8,572 bases of DNA from Anaerovibrio sp. (GCA_016302095.1 JAEDOE010000037.1:1-8572); one strand, 5' to 3'; shown: positions 1 to 6,707, counted from the first letter of the stretch. Notes: generated by a model from the letters alone, not told the origin. Translations and numbers: made by a program.

Positions 1-251
1 GTGCCCAGCCGCAATATGTCCTGCACTACAGGATTGACCTTTTTCCAGGGACGGGAAAGGTACTTTTTGATAATCCAGTCCAGGGTTTCCCCTGCCTTGA
101 CGGTGCCATAGACCAGCTCCGTCACGAACCGCCTGTCCATGTCTGACAGGCCTCCCTGCCTCAGCTCCTTTGCCAGTGCCACGTTGGCGTAGGCACCCTG
201 CTGATGCACGGCATGAAGGATTTTTAATGCGGCTTCCCTTGCTTTATCCAT
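1..251 (-). CDS. rsmB: 16S rRNA (cytosine-5) methyltransferase RsmB, N-terminal part (runs off the window)
   Basis: This is a partial gene: 83 complete codons are present, starting at the ATG at 251-249 and continuing past base 1. The translation begins MDKAREAALKILHAVHQQGA and contains DRRFVTELVYGTVK followed by a WII..YLSRPWKKVNPVVQDILRLG segment. That is the NusB-like RNA-binding domain found at the N-terminus of RsmB (Sun/Fmu). The family's role is to methylate C967 of 16S rRNA with SAM; the catalytic domain lies outside the window, so activity cannot be judged. A Shine-Dalgarno AAGGAG sits at 267-262, 10 bases before the ATG and inside the last codons of the DUF116 gene, whose stop is 4 bases upstream. 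This points to translational coupling. A free-standing NusB is the main alternative, but position after def-fmt-DUF116 favours rsmB. Confidence 0.9.
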   Translation of the reverse strand, partial: MDKAREAALKILHAVHQQGAYANVALAKELRQGGLSDMDRRFVTELVYGTVKAGETLDWIIKKYLSRPWKKVNPVVQDILRLG

Positions 252-255
252 TAGG

Positions 256-1032
256 TTATTTTCTCCTTATAATTTCTTCGATGGCCTGACGAAACTCCTT
301 TAAGTCCACGTGGGTGTTGTAGCAGGGACCGTTGGGACGCAGGTTCAGGACTCCCACGGAGGGAATCGGGTATACATCCTGTATGCCGCTGGCCAGGTCA
401 CGCTCGCAGGCGATAGCCACTACCGCCTGGGGGCGGATTTTCATGACTGTCTGCCGGGCCAGGGTGCCCCCTGTCACCACGAAGAAATGAAAGCCCATTT
501 CCTCTGCCATGGTCACCAAGGCACCGATATCGCACCTGCCACAACGCTTGCAATTGTTTGGATCACGGGTAATCTTGTGGGGACAGTCCGCCAGCTGCAG
601 GCAGTGAGGCGTCACCACCAGCAGCCTGTCCGGGGGAACCTTCAGATGGCGGTTCCTGACTATCTGATTGCTTACCGCCACAAAGGAGCCCTCAATCCGC
701 CGCCTGTCAATACCCAGCAGCTTCCCGGCACCTATCGCCACATAAAACAGCATGTTCATGAGCATATAGGTCTGACGGCTGAAAAATTTTGGCACAGGCC
801 ATCCCAGCACCCCTGCCAGCATGCTGAAATTGCCCAAGGCTAAAAGCCCTGCCACCATGCCCAGCAGCAAGCCGAAGCATAATGGCAGATATTCATTTAT
901 TTCCCAAAGCCCCGGATAGGAAACCTTCCACATAATCAGGAAAGCCATGGCTACCACGGCAAAACTGCCGCCCATCAGGCTGATAAAAAGCCGTTTCTTA
1001 TTTGGAGCATTATTTTGTGTAACGCAATTCAT
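256..1032 (-). CDS. DUF116 membrane-anchored cysteine-rich protein of unknown function
   Basis: This 258-residue protein resembles the DUF116 family, often found next to fmt and rsmB in anaerobic Firmicutes. Its biochemical function is not known. The N-terminal third is hydrophobic, with likely membrane segments at about residues 14-35 and 48-67 and possibly 88-106. The C-terminal part is soluble and carries a cysteine cluster: C144 and C150 (TPHCLQLADCP), then C161, C164 and C167 (NCKRCGRC), with C209 (ACERD) and C237 (GPCYN) downstream. The spacing resembles a metal or iron-sulfur site, which is inference. The gene starts 18 bases after the fmt stop; the upstream sequence has only a weak GGGT-type ribosome site, so coupling to fmt translation is plausible. 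The end overlaps the rsmB Shine-Dalgarno. The family call is fairly secure from sequence style and context, the function is open. Confidence 0.82.
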   Translation of the reverse strand: MNCVTQNNAPNKKRLFISLMGGSFAVVAMAFLIMWKVSYPGLWEINEYLPLCFGLLLGMVAGLLALGNFSMLAGVLGWPVPKFFSRQTYMLMNMLFYVAIGAGKLLGIDRRRIEGSFVAVSNQIVRNRHLKVPPDRLLVVTPHCLQLADCPHKITRDPNNCKRCGRCDIGALVTMAEEMGFHFFVVTGGTLARQTVMKIRPQAVVAIACERDLASGIQDVYPIPSVGVLNLRPNGPCYNTHVDLKEFRQAIEEIIRRK

Positions 1033-1050
1033 AGTTTTTACCCAAGCTTT

Positions 1051-1986
1051 TTATGAAAAAACTGCACCGATTTCCACACCATGGCCCCGGACAAAATCCC
1101 CGGCACTCATGCGCTTCCTGCTTGGCGGCTGCAATTCCAGCACCTCCAGCAGCCCCTTGCCGGTAGCTACCTTGAAGCTGTTTTTGCCCAGCTCCGTCAC
1201 CGTTCCCGGTGGCTGGCTGCAATCCCCCTCCGCTGCACGGGTGCGCCAGAATTTATAGTTTTTGCCCTCCAGCATGCCCCATGCCACAGGCCAGGAATTG
1301 AGCCCGCGAATCAGGTTGTGAATCTCTGTTGCCGTCTTCGTCCAGTCAATGTGCCCTGTTTCCTTGTTCAGCATCCCGGCATAGTTGGACAGGCTGTCAT
1401 CCTGCTTCTCCGGCACAATAGTGCCTGCCGCCAAACCGTCTATAGTGTCAGACAGGAGCCTGCCCCCCATGTCCATCAGCTTGTCATGAAGCTCCTCCGT
1501 GGTCATGTCAGGGGTGATGGCTACCTTATCCTTCAGCAGCATATCGCCGGTGTCCAGCCCTGCATCCATCAGCATGGTGGTAACACCGGTCTCCTCCTCA
1601 CCGTTGATGATGGACCAGTGAATCGGTGCCGCTCCCCTGTAACTTGGCAGCAGGGAGGCGTGGACATTGACACAGCCCAGCCTTGGGATGTCCAGAATCC
1701 GCTGGGACAGAATCTGCCCGAAAGCCACTACTACGATGAGGTCAGGCTGCATTTCCTCCAGCCTCGCCGTAAATTCCTCTGTCTTGATTTTTTCCGGCTG
1801 CAATACCGGCAAACCGTACTCAAGAGCCGCCTGCTTCACAGGAGAGGCCTGAAGGTTATGCCCCCTGCCCTTTGGCCGGTCCGGCTGGGTAATCACCGCC
1901 ATAATATCTGTCTTTTCCTGCAAGACACGCAGGCAGGGTACGGCAAAATCCGGCGTACCCATGAAAATCGTTTTCAATCTATCCAT
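1051..1986 (-). CDS. fmt: Methionyl-tRNA formyltransferase
   Basis: Transfers a formyl group from 10-formyltetrahydrofolate to initiator Met-tRNA in the cytoplasm. The 311-residue length is normal for the family. The N-terminal Rossmann-type formyltransferase domain (about 1-190) opens with FMGTPDFAVPCL and has TQPDRPKGRG near residue 33. The active-site block NVHASLLPSYRGAAPIHW holds N107 and H109, and MDAGLDTGDM (140-149) supplies the catalytic aspartate, probably D145. The C-terminal part (about 205-311) fits the tRNA-binding OB-fold domain, including NLIRGLNSWPVAW. The start at 1986 is preceded by AAGGAGATA about 9-14 bases upstream. It lies 89 bases downstream of def, and the gap contains a decameric repeat. 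All key residues seem present, and nothing suggests a broken gene. Confidence 0.97.
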   Translation of the reverse strand: MDRLKTIFMGTPDFAVPCLRVLQEKTDIMAVITQPDRPKGRGHNLQASPVKQAALEYGLPVLQPEKIKTEEFTARLEEMQPDLIVVVAFGQILSQRILDIPRLGCVNVHASLLPSYRGAAPIHWSIINGEEETGVTTMLMDAGLDTGDMLLKDKVAITPDMTTEELHDKLMDMGGRLLSDTIDGLAAGTIVPEKQDDSLSNYAGMLNKETGHIDWTKTATEIHNLIRGLNSWPVAWGMLEGKNYKFWRTRAAEGDCSQPPGTVTELGKNSFKVATGKGLLEVLELQPPSRKRMSAGDFVRGHGVEIGAVFS

Positions 1987-2020
1987 ATTGTATTTTATCT
2001 CCTTATATTGCCCCTTGGGG

Positions 2021-2090
2021 ACTGCGCATGGCTGCTAATAGCTGCGCACAACTTCCCATAGCTGCTCATGGCTGCTTACTGCTGCTTTTT
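2021..2090. repeat. Degenerate 10-bp tandem repeat between def and fmt
   Basis: Seven consecutive 10-base blocks beginning at 2021 share the pattern GCTGCNCATG: actgcgcatg, gctgctaata, gctgcgcaca, acttcccata, gctgctcatg, gctgcttact, gctgcttttt. GCTGC recurs exactly at 2031, 2041, 2061, 2071 and 2081, and CATGGCTGCT occurs at 2027 and 2067. The array fills most of the def-fmt spacer and includes the def stop codon (2078-2076) plus its last codons. The periodicity is seen directly; its function is unknown. It could be a replication-slippage product, a protein-binding array, or part of an mRNA structure between the two cistrons. Confidence 0.75.
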
Positions 2091-2549
2091 GTCCCCTTGC
2101 CTGATGCTCCTTGCCACATCAATGAACAGCACTCCCTGCAAGTGATCCAGCTCATGCTGGATGCAGCGTGCCAGAAGCCCGTCAGCCGTCAGCTTCTTCC
2201 GCTTGTTCCAGCGGTTGGTGTACTCCACCGTCACCTTGGCGGCACGCTCCACATCACCAAAGACATTTGGCACGCTGAGGCAGCCCTCCGAGTCGGTGGC
2301 ACAGCCCTCCCGTGCCGTAATCACAGGATTGACAAGCTCCAAAAGCCCATGCTCATCCTGCACATCTATCACCACGCAGCGGATGGACTGGCCAATCTGG
2401 GGAGCCGCCAGCCCCACCCCGTCAGCCTTATACATGGTTTCCGCCATGCTATCCATAAGCTTTCTCAGCTTGCTATCCACCTTTGCAATCGGAACCGCAA
2501 TCTGCTTCAGAACAGGATCCCCTGCTTTCACAATCTCCAGCACTGCCAT
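2076..2549 (-). CDS. def: Peptide deformylase
   Basis: Removes the N-formyl group from nascent proteins at the ribosome. The protein has 157 residues, typical for a bacterial type 1 deformylase. All three family motifs are intact: GVGLAAPQ (44-51), EGCLS (88-92, with the metal-ligand cysteine C90) and QHELDH (131-136, with ligands H132 and H136 and catalytic E133). The C-terminus is short and charged (IRQGDKKQQ) and its last codons fall in a 10-bp repeat array. The start at 2549 has a clear GGGAGGT ribosome site about 9 bases upstream. It is the first gene of the minus-strand def-fmt-DUF116-rsmB group. An extended -10 promoter lies about 40 bases before the start. Confidence 0.97.
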   Translation of the reverse strand: MAVLEIVKAGDPVLKQIAVPIAKVDSKLRKLMDSMAETMYKADGVGLAAPQIGQSIRCVVIDVQDEHGLLELVNPVITAREGCATDSEGCLSVPNVFGDVERAAKVTVEYTNRWNKRKKLTADGLLARCIQHELDHLQGVLFIDVARSIRQGDKKQQ

Positions 2550-2585
2550 TTATATCAACCTCCCAAAATTCTTCATAACTAATTA

Positions 2586-2615
2586 ATTTTAGCATATTTA
2601 CATACATATTGACAA
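2586..2615 (-). promoter_or_regulatory. Predicted sigma-70-type promoter of the def operon (extended -10)
   Basis: On the minus strand, TTGTCA (2615-2610) is followed after 18 bases by TAAAAT (2591-2586), directly preceded by TGC, which makes an extended -10 element. The predicted transcript start is near 2579, giving a leader of about 30 nucleotides before the def ATG at 2549. The position downstream of the nifJ terminator fits an independent operon promoter. It rests on consensus matching only. Confidence 0.6.
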
Positions 2616-2643
2616 TTTTTCCCACAAAAAATGACAGATAGCC

Positions 2644-2680
2644 CTATTTCACACAGCAGGCTATATTTCCACACAGCAAA
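2644..2680. repeat. Two 20-bp-spaced imperfect direct repeats upstream of the def promoter
   Basis: The units ctatttcacacagcagg (2644-2660) and ctatatttccacacagcaaa (2661-2680) are adjacent and share CACACAGCA at 2650-2658 and 2670-2678, exactly 20 bases (two helical turns) apart. A 6-bp inverted pair ATAGCC / GGCTAT brackets the first unit (about 2639-2644 and 2659-2664). The block sits between the nifJ terminator hairpin and the def -35 region, about 30-65 bases upstream of that -35. A regulator site is possible but unproven; an old duplicated transcript end is an alternative. Confidence 0.5.
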
Positions 2681-2681
2681 A

Positions 2682-2707
2682 GAGGCCGGGACATACATCC
2701 CGACCTC
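2682..2707 (-). terminator. Rho-independent terminator after nifJ
   Basis: A 10-bp stem (2682-2691 with 2698-2707) closes a 6-base loop and, on the minus strand, is followed by TTTT (2681-2678). In the minus-strand RNA every stem position can pair, one of them as U-G. In the plus-strand RNA the same position would be a C-A mismatch, so the structure is better suited to ending nifJ transcription. The nifJ stop is 80 bases upstream; the 79-base stretch 2708-2786 between them shows no gene and only trivial hairpins. Confidence 0.8.
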
Positions 2708-2786
2708 AATTTTATTTTTTATTCAGCCCGCAAGGCTCTTTTCAGAACCTTTCAGCGTCCTGTAGGACAACAGCAACTGACAGCTA

Positions 2787-5700
2787 TTACTTGCCAGCCA
2801 GCTTCTTGTAGCCTGCCAGACGGTTCTGGGCATCCTTCTTGGTCTTCTCAAAGAGAGCCTCAGCTGCTTCAGGGAAGCTGCGCTTGAGGGAGGAATAACG
2901 AACCTCGCCCAGCAGGAACTCCTCGAACTTATCCCAATCCGGCTCCTTGGAATCCAGGGTGAAGGCAGGCTTCTCGCTGCCAACCAGAGCAGGGTTGTAG
3001 CGGAAGTTAGCCCAGTAGCCGCACTCAACAGCCCTCTTGGCCTCTTCCTGGCTCTTGCCCATGCCGATGCGGATGCCGTGGTTGATACATGGAGCATAAG
3101 CGATGATGAGGGATGGTCCCGGATAAGCCTCAGCCTCAGCAATAGCCTTGAGAGCCTGATTCTTGTCAGCACCCATATCAATCTGAGCTACATATACATA
3201 GCCGTAGGTCATAGCCATCATGCCCAGGTCCTTCTTCTTGGTCTTCTTGCCGGTTGCAGCAAACTGAGCAATAGCAGCAGTAGGAGTAGCCTTGGAAGCC
3301 TGGCCGCCGGTGTTGGAATATACCTCGGTATCAAATACGAATACGTTTACATCCTCGCCGGAAGCAAGTACATGGTCTACGCCGCCGTAGCCGATATCAT
3401 AAGCCCAGCCGTCACCGCCGAAGATCCACTGGGAACGCTTAACCAGGAAGTCGCTGTTCTCAGCAATCTTGTTCAGCAGCTCATCGCCGTCCTTCTCGTT
3501 GGCCAGCAGCTCGGCAACAGCATCAGCACGCTGACGGGAACCCTCGCCTGCATCCTTGTTGTCGTACCACTCCTTGAGAGCTTCCTGCAATGCAGCGGAG
3601 CCCTTGCCGGCATCCAAAGCAGCCTTTACATCAGCAGCCAGGGCATTGCGGACAGCCTTTACGCCCAGGAACATGCCAAGGCCGAACTCGGCATTGTCCT
3701 CGAACAGGGAGTTAGCCCAGGCAGGGCCATGGCCCTGTGCATTCTTGGTATAAGGCATTGCCGGTGCGCTGGCACCCCAGATGGAGGAGCAGCCGGTAGC
3801 GTTGGCAATCATCATGCGGTCGCCAAAGAGCTGGGTGATGAGCTTTGCATACGGAGTCTCGCCGCAGCCTGCGCAGGCGCCGGAGAACTCAAGCAGAGGC
3901 TGCTCGAACTGGGAACCCTTTACAGTGTCCTTCTTCACAGGGTTTGCCTTCGGAGCAACCTTCTTAGGGTCTACGCCGTAGTCAAATACAGCCTGCTGTG
4001 CTTCCTGAGTAGCGATAGGCTTCATAACCAGAGCCTTCTCCTTGGCAGGGCAAACGTTAGCGCAGTTGCCGCAGCCGGAGCAGTCCAGAACGGATACAGC
4101 CATGGTGAAGTTCAAGCCCTTGGCACCGATAGCCGGCTTGGAAGCAAATGCTGCAGGAGCAGCATCCTTCTCTGCATCAGTAGTAAGAACAGGGCGGATA
4201 GCTGCATGAGGGCAGACAAATGCGCACTGGTTACACTGGATACACTTGGTAACATCCCACTCAGGCACGTTGATGGCGATGCCGCGCTTTTCATAAGCAG
4301 ATGCACCGCTAGGGAAAGTACCATCAGCCAGGGACTCCAGATCCTTGACGGACAGCTTGTTGCCCTCCTGACGGTTGATAGGGTTCTGGATGTTCTTGAT
4401 GTAATCAGGCAGGTCAGCTGCAGCTGCCTCAGCGGCATCCTCAGCATTTGCCCAATCAGCAGGAACCTCTACCTGATGCAGGGCATTGATACCTGCATCG
4501 ATGGCACCGTGGTTCATATCTACGATGTTCTGGCCCTTCTTGCCATAGGAAGTAACTACAGCATCCTTCAGGTACTGAACAGCGGTATCAATAGGAATAA
4601 TGTCAGCCAGCTTGAAGAATGCGGACTGCATTACCATGTTGAAGCGGCCGCCGAGGCCCAGCTCCTGGGCAATCTTGACAGCGTTTACAGTGTAGAACTT
4701 GATGTTGTTCTTGGCGATGTAACGCTTCATGGAAGCAGGCAGATGCTCGTTCAGCTCTGCATCAGTCCAGATGGTGTTCAGCAGGAAAGTGCCATTCTTC
4801 TTCAAGCCTGCCAGCAGGTCATACTTGTCAACATAGGACTGCTGGGAGCAGGAAATGAAGTTTGCGTTGTTAATCAGGTATGGAGAAGCAATCGGAGTCT
4901 CGCCAAATCTCAGATGGGACATGGTGATACCGCCGGACTTCTTGGAGTCATAAGCGAAATAAGCCTGAGCATAGAGCTTGGTCTTGTCGCCGATGATCTT
5001 GATAGCGGACTTGTTGGCGCCAACAGTACCGTCAGAGCCCAGGCCCCAGAACTTGCAGGCAGTAGTGCCGGCAGGAGTCAGGTCAACATCCTCAGGATAC
5101 AGGGCCAGGGAAGTGCCGTTCAGGTCATCATCAATACCGATGGTGAAGCCGTTAGCAGGAACATCCTTCTTCAGCTCCTCATAGATGCCCAGTACCTGGT
5201 CAGGGTTTACATCCTTGCCGCCCAGGCCATAACGGCCGCCAACGATGATAGGATTCCTGTCAGTGCCATAGAAAGCAGTGCGGACATCCTGATACAGAGG
5301 CTCGCCCAGGGCACCTGGCTCCTTGGTGCGGTCCATAACGGCAATCTTGGTAACAGTGGAAGGAATAGCATTCAGGAAATGCTTTACAGAGAATGGACGG
5401 AACAGATGAACTGCAACCATACCAACCTTCTCGCCCTTGCCATTGAGGTAATCAACAGCCTCAACCAGAGTCTGGTTCAGGGAACCCATAGCGATAACTA
5501 CGCGCTCTGCATCAGGTGCGCCATAGTAATCGAATACATGGTGCTCACGGCCGGTGATCTTGGCCAGGTCAGCCATAGCCTCCTCAACCAGGTCAGGCAC
5601 AGCCTCATAATACTTATTTACAGTCTCGCGAGTCTGGAAATAAATATCATCGTTCTGGGCAGTACCGCGGATGCAAGGATGGTCAGGATTCAGGGCGTTG

Positions 5701-6314
5701 CGGCGGAACCTGTTCACAGCATCCCAGTCCAGAATCTTGCCCAGCTCATCATAAGGAATAACCTCAATCTTCTGGATTTCGTGGGAAGTACGGAAACCGT
5801 CAAAGAAGTTCAGGAAAGGAACGCGGCCCTTGATGGCAACCAGATGAGCAACAGCAGCCAAATCCATAACTTCCTGTACGGAAGACTCGCACAGCATAGC
5901 CATGCCGGTCTGGCGTGCAGCCATAACATCCTGATGATCGCCAAAAATGTTCAGGGAGCTGGTTGCCAAAGCACGAGCACTTACATGGAATACACCTGGA
6001 AGCAGCTCACCGGATACCTTGTACATGTTAGGAATCATCAACAGCATACCCTGGGATGCAGTATAGGTGGTGGTCAATGCACCAGCCTGCAGAGAACCGT
6101 GCACAGCACCAGCTGCACCAGCCTCGGACTCCATCTCAATGATGTTTACCTTCTGGCCGAACAGGTTCAGCTGACCTTTGGCTGCCATCTCGTCAACGTT
6201 CTCAGCCATAGGAGAAGAAGGTGTAATAGGATAGATAGCGGCTACATCAGTAAAAGCGTAGGATATATACGCAGCAGCAGCATTACCATCCATAGTTTTC
6301 ATTTTCTTGCTCAT
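2787..6314 (-). CDS. nifJ: Pyruvate:ferredoxin (flavodoxin) oxidoreductase, single-chain
   Basis: Oxidatively decarboxylates pyruvate with CoA to acetyl-CoA and CO2 while reducing ferredoxin, the central step of anaerobic pyruvate use in the cytoplasm. From the ATG at 6314 the protein has 1175 residues, the usual size of the fused enzyme. The N-terminal domain has YPITPSSPMAE with T31, E64 and R114 in the positions known to contact pyruvate and TPP in Desulfovibrio africanus PFOR. A gamma-like domain has GLGSDGTVGANK (424-435), and an EKR segment follows near 675. The two-cluster ferredoxin domain has C691/694/697/701 and C745/748/751/755. The C-terminal TPP domain has the third-cluster cysteines C814, C817, C842 and C1076, GDGWAYDIGYGG (967-978) and EVYSNTGG ending near 1004. 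No C-terminal protective extension is seen. The start at 6314 is chosen because of GGGGGAG 9 bases upstream and the normal family N-terminus; the frame stays open upstream to an ATG at 6488. Confidence 0.98.
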   Translation of the reverse strand: MSKKMKTMDGNAAAAYISYAFTDVAAIYPITPSSPMAENVDEMAAKGQLNLFGQKVNIIEMESEAGAAGAVHGSLQAGALTTTYTASQGMLLMIPNMYKVSGELLPGVFHVSARALATSSLNIFGDHQDVMAARQTGMAMLCESSVQEVMDLAAVAHLVAIKGRVPFLNFFDGFRTSHEIQKIEVIPYDELGKILDWDAVNRFRRNALNPDHPCIRGTAQNDDIYFQTRETVNKYYEAVPDLVEEAMADLAKITGREHHVFDYYGAPDAERVVIAMGSLNQTLVEAVDYLNGKGEKVGMVAVHLFRPFSVKHFLNAIPSTVTKIAVMDRTKEPGALGEPLYQDVRTAFYGTDRNPIIVGGRYGLGGKDVNPDQVLGIYEELKKDVPANGFTIGIDDDLNGTSLALYPEDVDLTPAGTTACKFWGLGSDGTVGANKSAIKIIGDKTKLYAQAYFAYDSKKSGGITMSHLRFGETPIASPYLINNANFISCSQQSYVDKYDLLAGLKKNGTFLLNTIWTDAELNEHLPASMKRYIAKNNIKFYTVNAVKIAQELGLGGRFNMVMQSAFFKLADIIPIDTAVQYLKDAVVTSYGKKGQNIVDMNHGAIDAGINALHQVEVPADWANAEDAAEAAAADLPDYIKNIQNPINRQEGNKLSVKDLESLADGTFPSGASAYEKRGIAINVPEWDVTKCIQCNQCAFVCPHAAIRPVLTTDAEKDAAPAAFASKPAIGAKGLNFTMAVSVLDCSGCGNCANVCPAKEKALVMKPIATQEAQQAVFDYGVDPKKVAPKANPVKKDTVKGSQFEQPLLEFSGACAGCGETPYAKLITQLFGDRMMIANATGCSSIWGASAPAMPYTKNAQGHGPAWANSLFEDNAEFGLGMFLGVKAVRNALAADVKAALDAGKGSAALQEALKEWYDNKDAGEGSRQRADAVAELLANEKDGDELLNKIAENSDFLVKRSQWIFGGDGWAYDIGYGGVDHVLASGEDVNVFVFDTEVYSNTGGQASKATPTAAIAQFAATGKKTKKKDLGMMAMTYGYVYVAQIDMGADKNQALKAIAEAEAYPGPSLIIAYAPCINHGIRIGMGKSQEEAKRAVECGYWANFRYNPALVGSEKPAFTLDSKEPDWDKFEEFLLGEVRYSSLKRSFPEAAEALFEKTKKDAQNRLAGYKKLAGK

Positions 6315-6323
6315 GTTTTTATA

Positions 6324-6330
6324 CTCCCCC
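6324..6330 (-). promoter_or_regulatory. Shine-Dalgarno that fixes the nifJ start
   Basis: The minus strand reads AAGGGGGAGT with the core GGGGGAG at 6330-6324, 9-10 bases before the ATG at 6314. Because the nifJ frame continues open for another 58 codons upstream, this strong site is the main sequence reason to prefer MSKKMKTMDG as the N-terminus. Confidence 0.8.
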
Positions 6331-6420
6331 TTGTGATTAGTACGCAGCCCATCTTTTGTCCAACCTTTAAAAAAAGACGAATTGATTGACGCAAACCGGC
6401 TTTTTCTGACTTGGTCAAAA

Positions 6421-6451
6421 TTGGTACAACGTATAAAGTATACACAACCAA
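6421..6451. repeat. Imperfect inverted repeat in the nifJ leader
   Basis: Outer arms TTGGT (6421-6425) and ACCAA (6447-6451) enclose inner arms GTATA (6431-6435) and TATAC (6439-6443) around a 3-base centre. In the nifJ transcript it would lie about 45-75 nucleotides from the predicted 5' end, just after an upstream ATG at 6461. It could be an operator or a leader hairpin. The pairing is interrupted by unequal internal loops, so stability is uncertain. Confidence 0.4.
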
Positions 6452-6502
6452 CTTGAACCATGCACTTTTCCTTATATGAAATATGCACAATCCGTTTACA
6501 TT

Positions 6503-6531
6503 ATTATACAACCTGCGATAACTTTTGTAAA
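6503..6531 (-). promoter_or_regulatory. Predicted sigma-70-type promoter of nifJ
   Basis: On the minus strand, TTTACA (6531-6526, five of six matches to TTGACA) is followed after exactly 17 bases by a perfect TATAAT (6508-6503). The predicted start near 6496 gives a leader of about 180 nucleotides, long for a simple gene. This is the best consensus promoter in the window, consistent with high nifJ expression. It is predicted only. Confidence 0.7.
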
Positions 6532-6568
6532 TGGACATATCATTTTTGCAACCTTTACATTTATTTTG

Positions 6569-6608
6569 ACAATTCGCTACAATTAGCAACAATTCACAAT
6601 AATTGAAT
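6569..6608. repeat. Four 10-bp-phased ACAATT repeats upstream of nifJ
   Basis: Four consecutive decamers, acaattcgct, acaattagca, acaattcaca and ataattgaat, place AATT at 6571, 6581, 6591 and 6601. The block lies about 40-75 bases upstream of the nifJ -35 element, in the shared region with metY. AATT tracts repeated once per helical turn are known to produce intrinsic DNA curvature, and such arrays can act as upstream activating or regulator-binding regions. The last two units also include the inverted pair AATTCA / TGAATT (6591-6596, 6604-6609). Confidence 0.6.
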
Positions 6609-6648
6609 TTTGGCTGACAATACTTTAACAATTTTTCACTCTTTTCCC

Positions 6649-6677
6649 TTGCCAGTGAGTGTTCCTTACTATAAAAT
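6649..6677 (+). promoter_or_regulatory. Predicted sigma-70-type promoter of metY
   Basis: TTGCCA (6649-6654, five of six) is followed after 17 bases by TAAAAT (6672-6677, five of six). The predicted start near 6684 gives a leader of about 72 nucleotides. The -10 element merges into an AT-rich 8-bp repeat that follows it. A TTGACA at 6566-6571 further upstream lacks a convincing -10 at the right distance. Confidence 0.55.
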
Positions 6678-6707
6678 ATATGAATATATGGACATATGCA
6701 TATATTT
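6676..6707. repeat. Four-copy 8-bp AT-rich tandem repeat at the metY transcript start
   Basis: The successive octamers atatatga (6676-6683), atatatgg (6684-6691), acatatgc (6692-6699) and atatattt (6700-6707) form an imperfect tandem array. It begins at the end of the predicted -10 element and covers the predicted start of transcription. Its last part forms the left arm of the inverted repeat that follows. Confidence 0.5.

Noticed and set aside
1081..2061. A 326-codon plus-strand open frame opposite fmt
   Set aside because: It is a shadow of fmt, which has all its catalytic motifs. The translation is proline-, histidine- and glutamine-rich, as expected of an antisense reading.
2646..2658. 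Resemblance of ATTTCACACAGCA to the lac leader sequence
   Set aside because: The match is short and AT/CA-rich, on the strand opposite to the local genes, with no lac-type gene nearby; treated as coincidence.
3078..6389. A 1103-codon open frame on the plus strand opposite nifJ
   Set aside because: It is antisense to a fully recognisable PFOR. It is open because nifJ rarely uses the codons TTA, CTA and TCA, whose reverse complements are stops. It has no ribosome site of note and its translation resembles no protein family.
6315..6488. Extending nifJ to the ATG at 6488 as the main start
   Set aside because: The extra 58 residues do not resemble PFOR, the ATG would be only about 8 bases from the predicted transcript start, and the start at 6314 has the strong GGGGGAG site and the standard N-terminus.
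6315..6660. A Rex or FNR/CRP-type operator for nifJ
   Set aside because: Fragments such as TTGTG and AACAA occur, but no pair forms a convincing palindrome at the spacing these regulators need.
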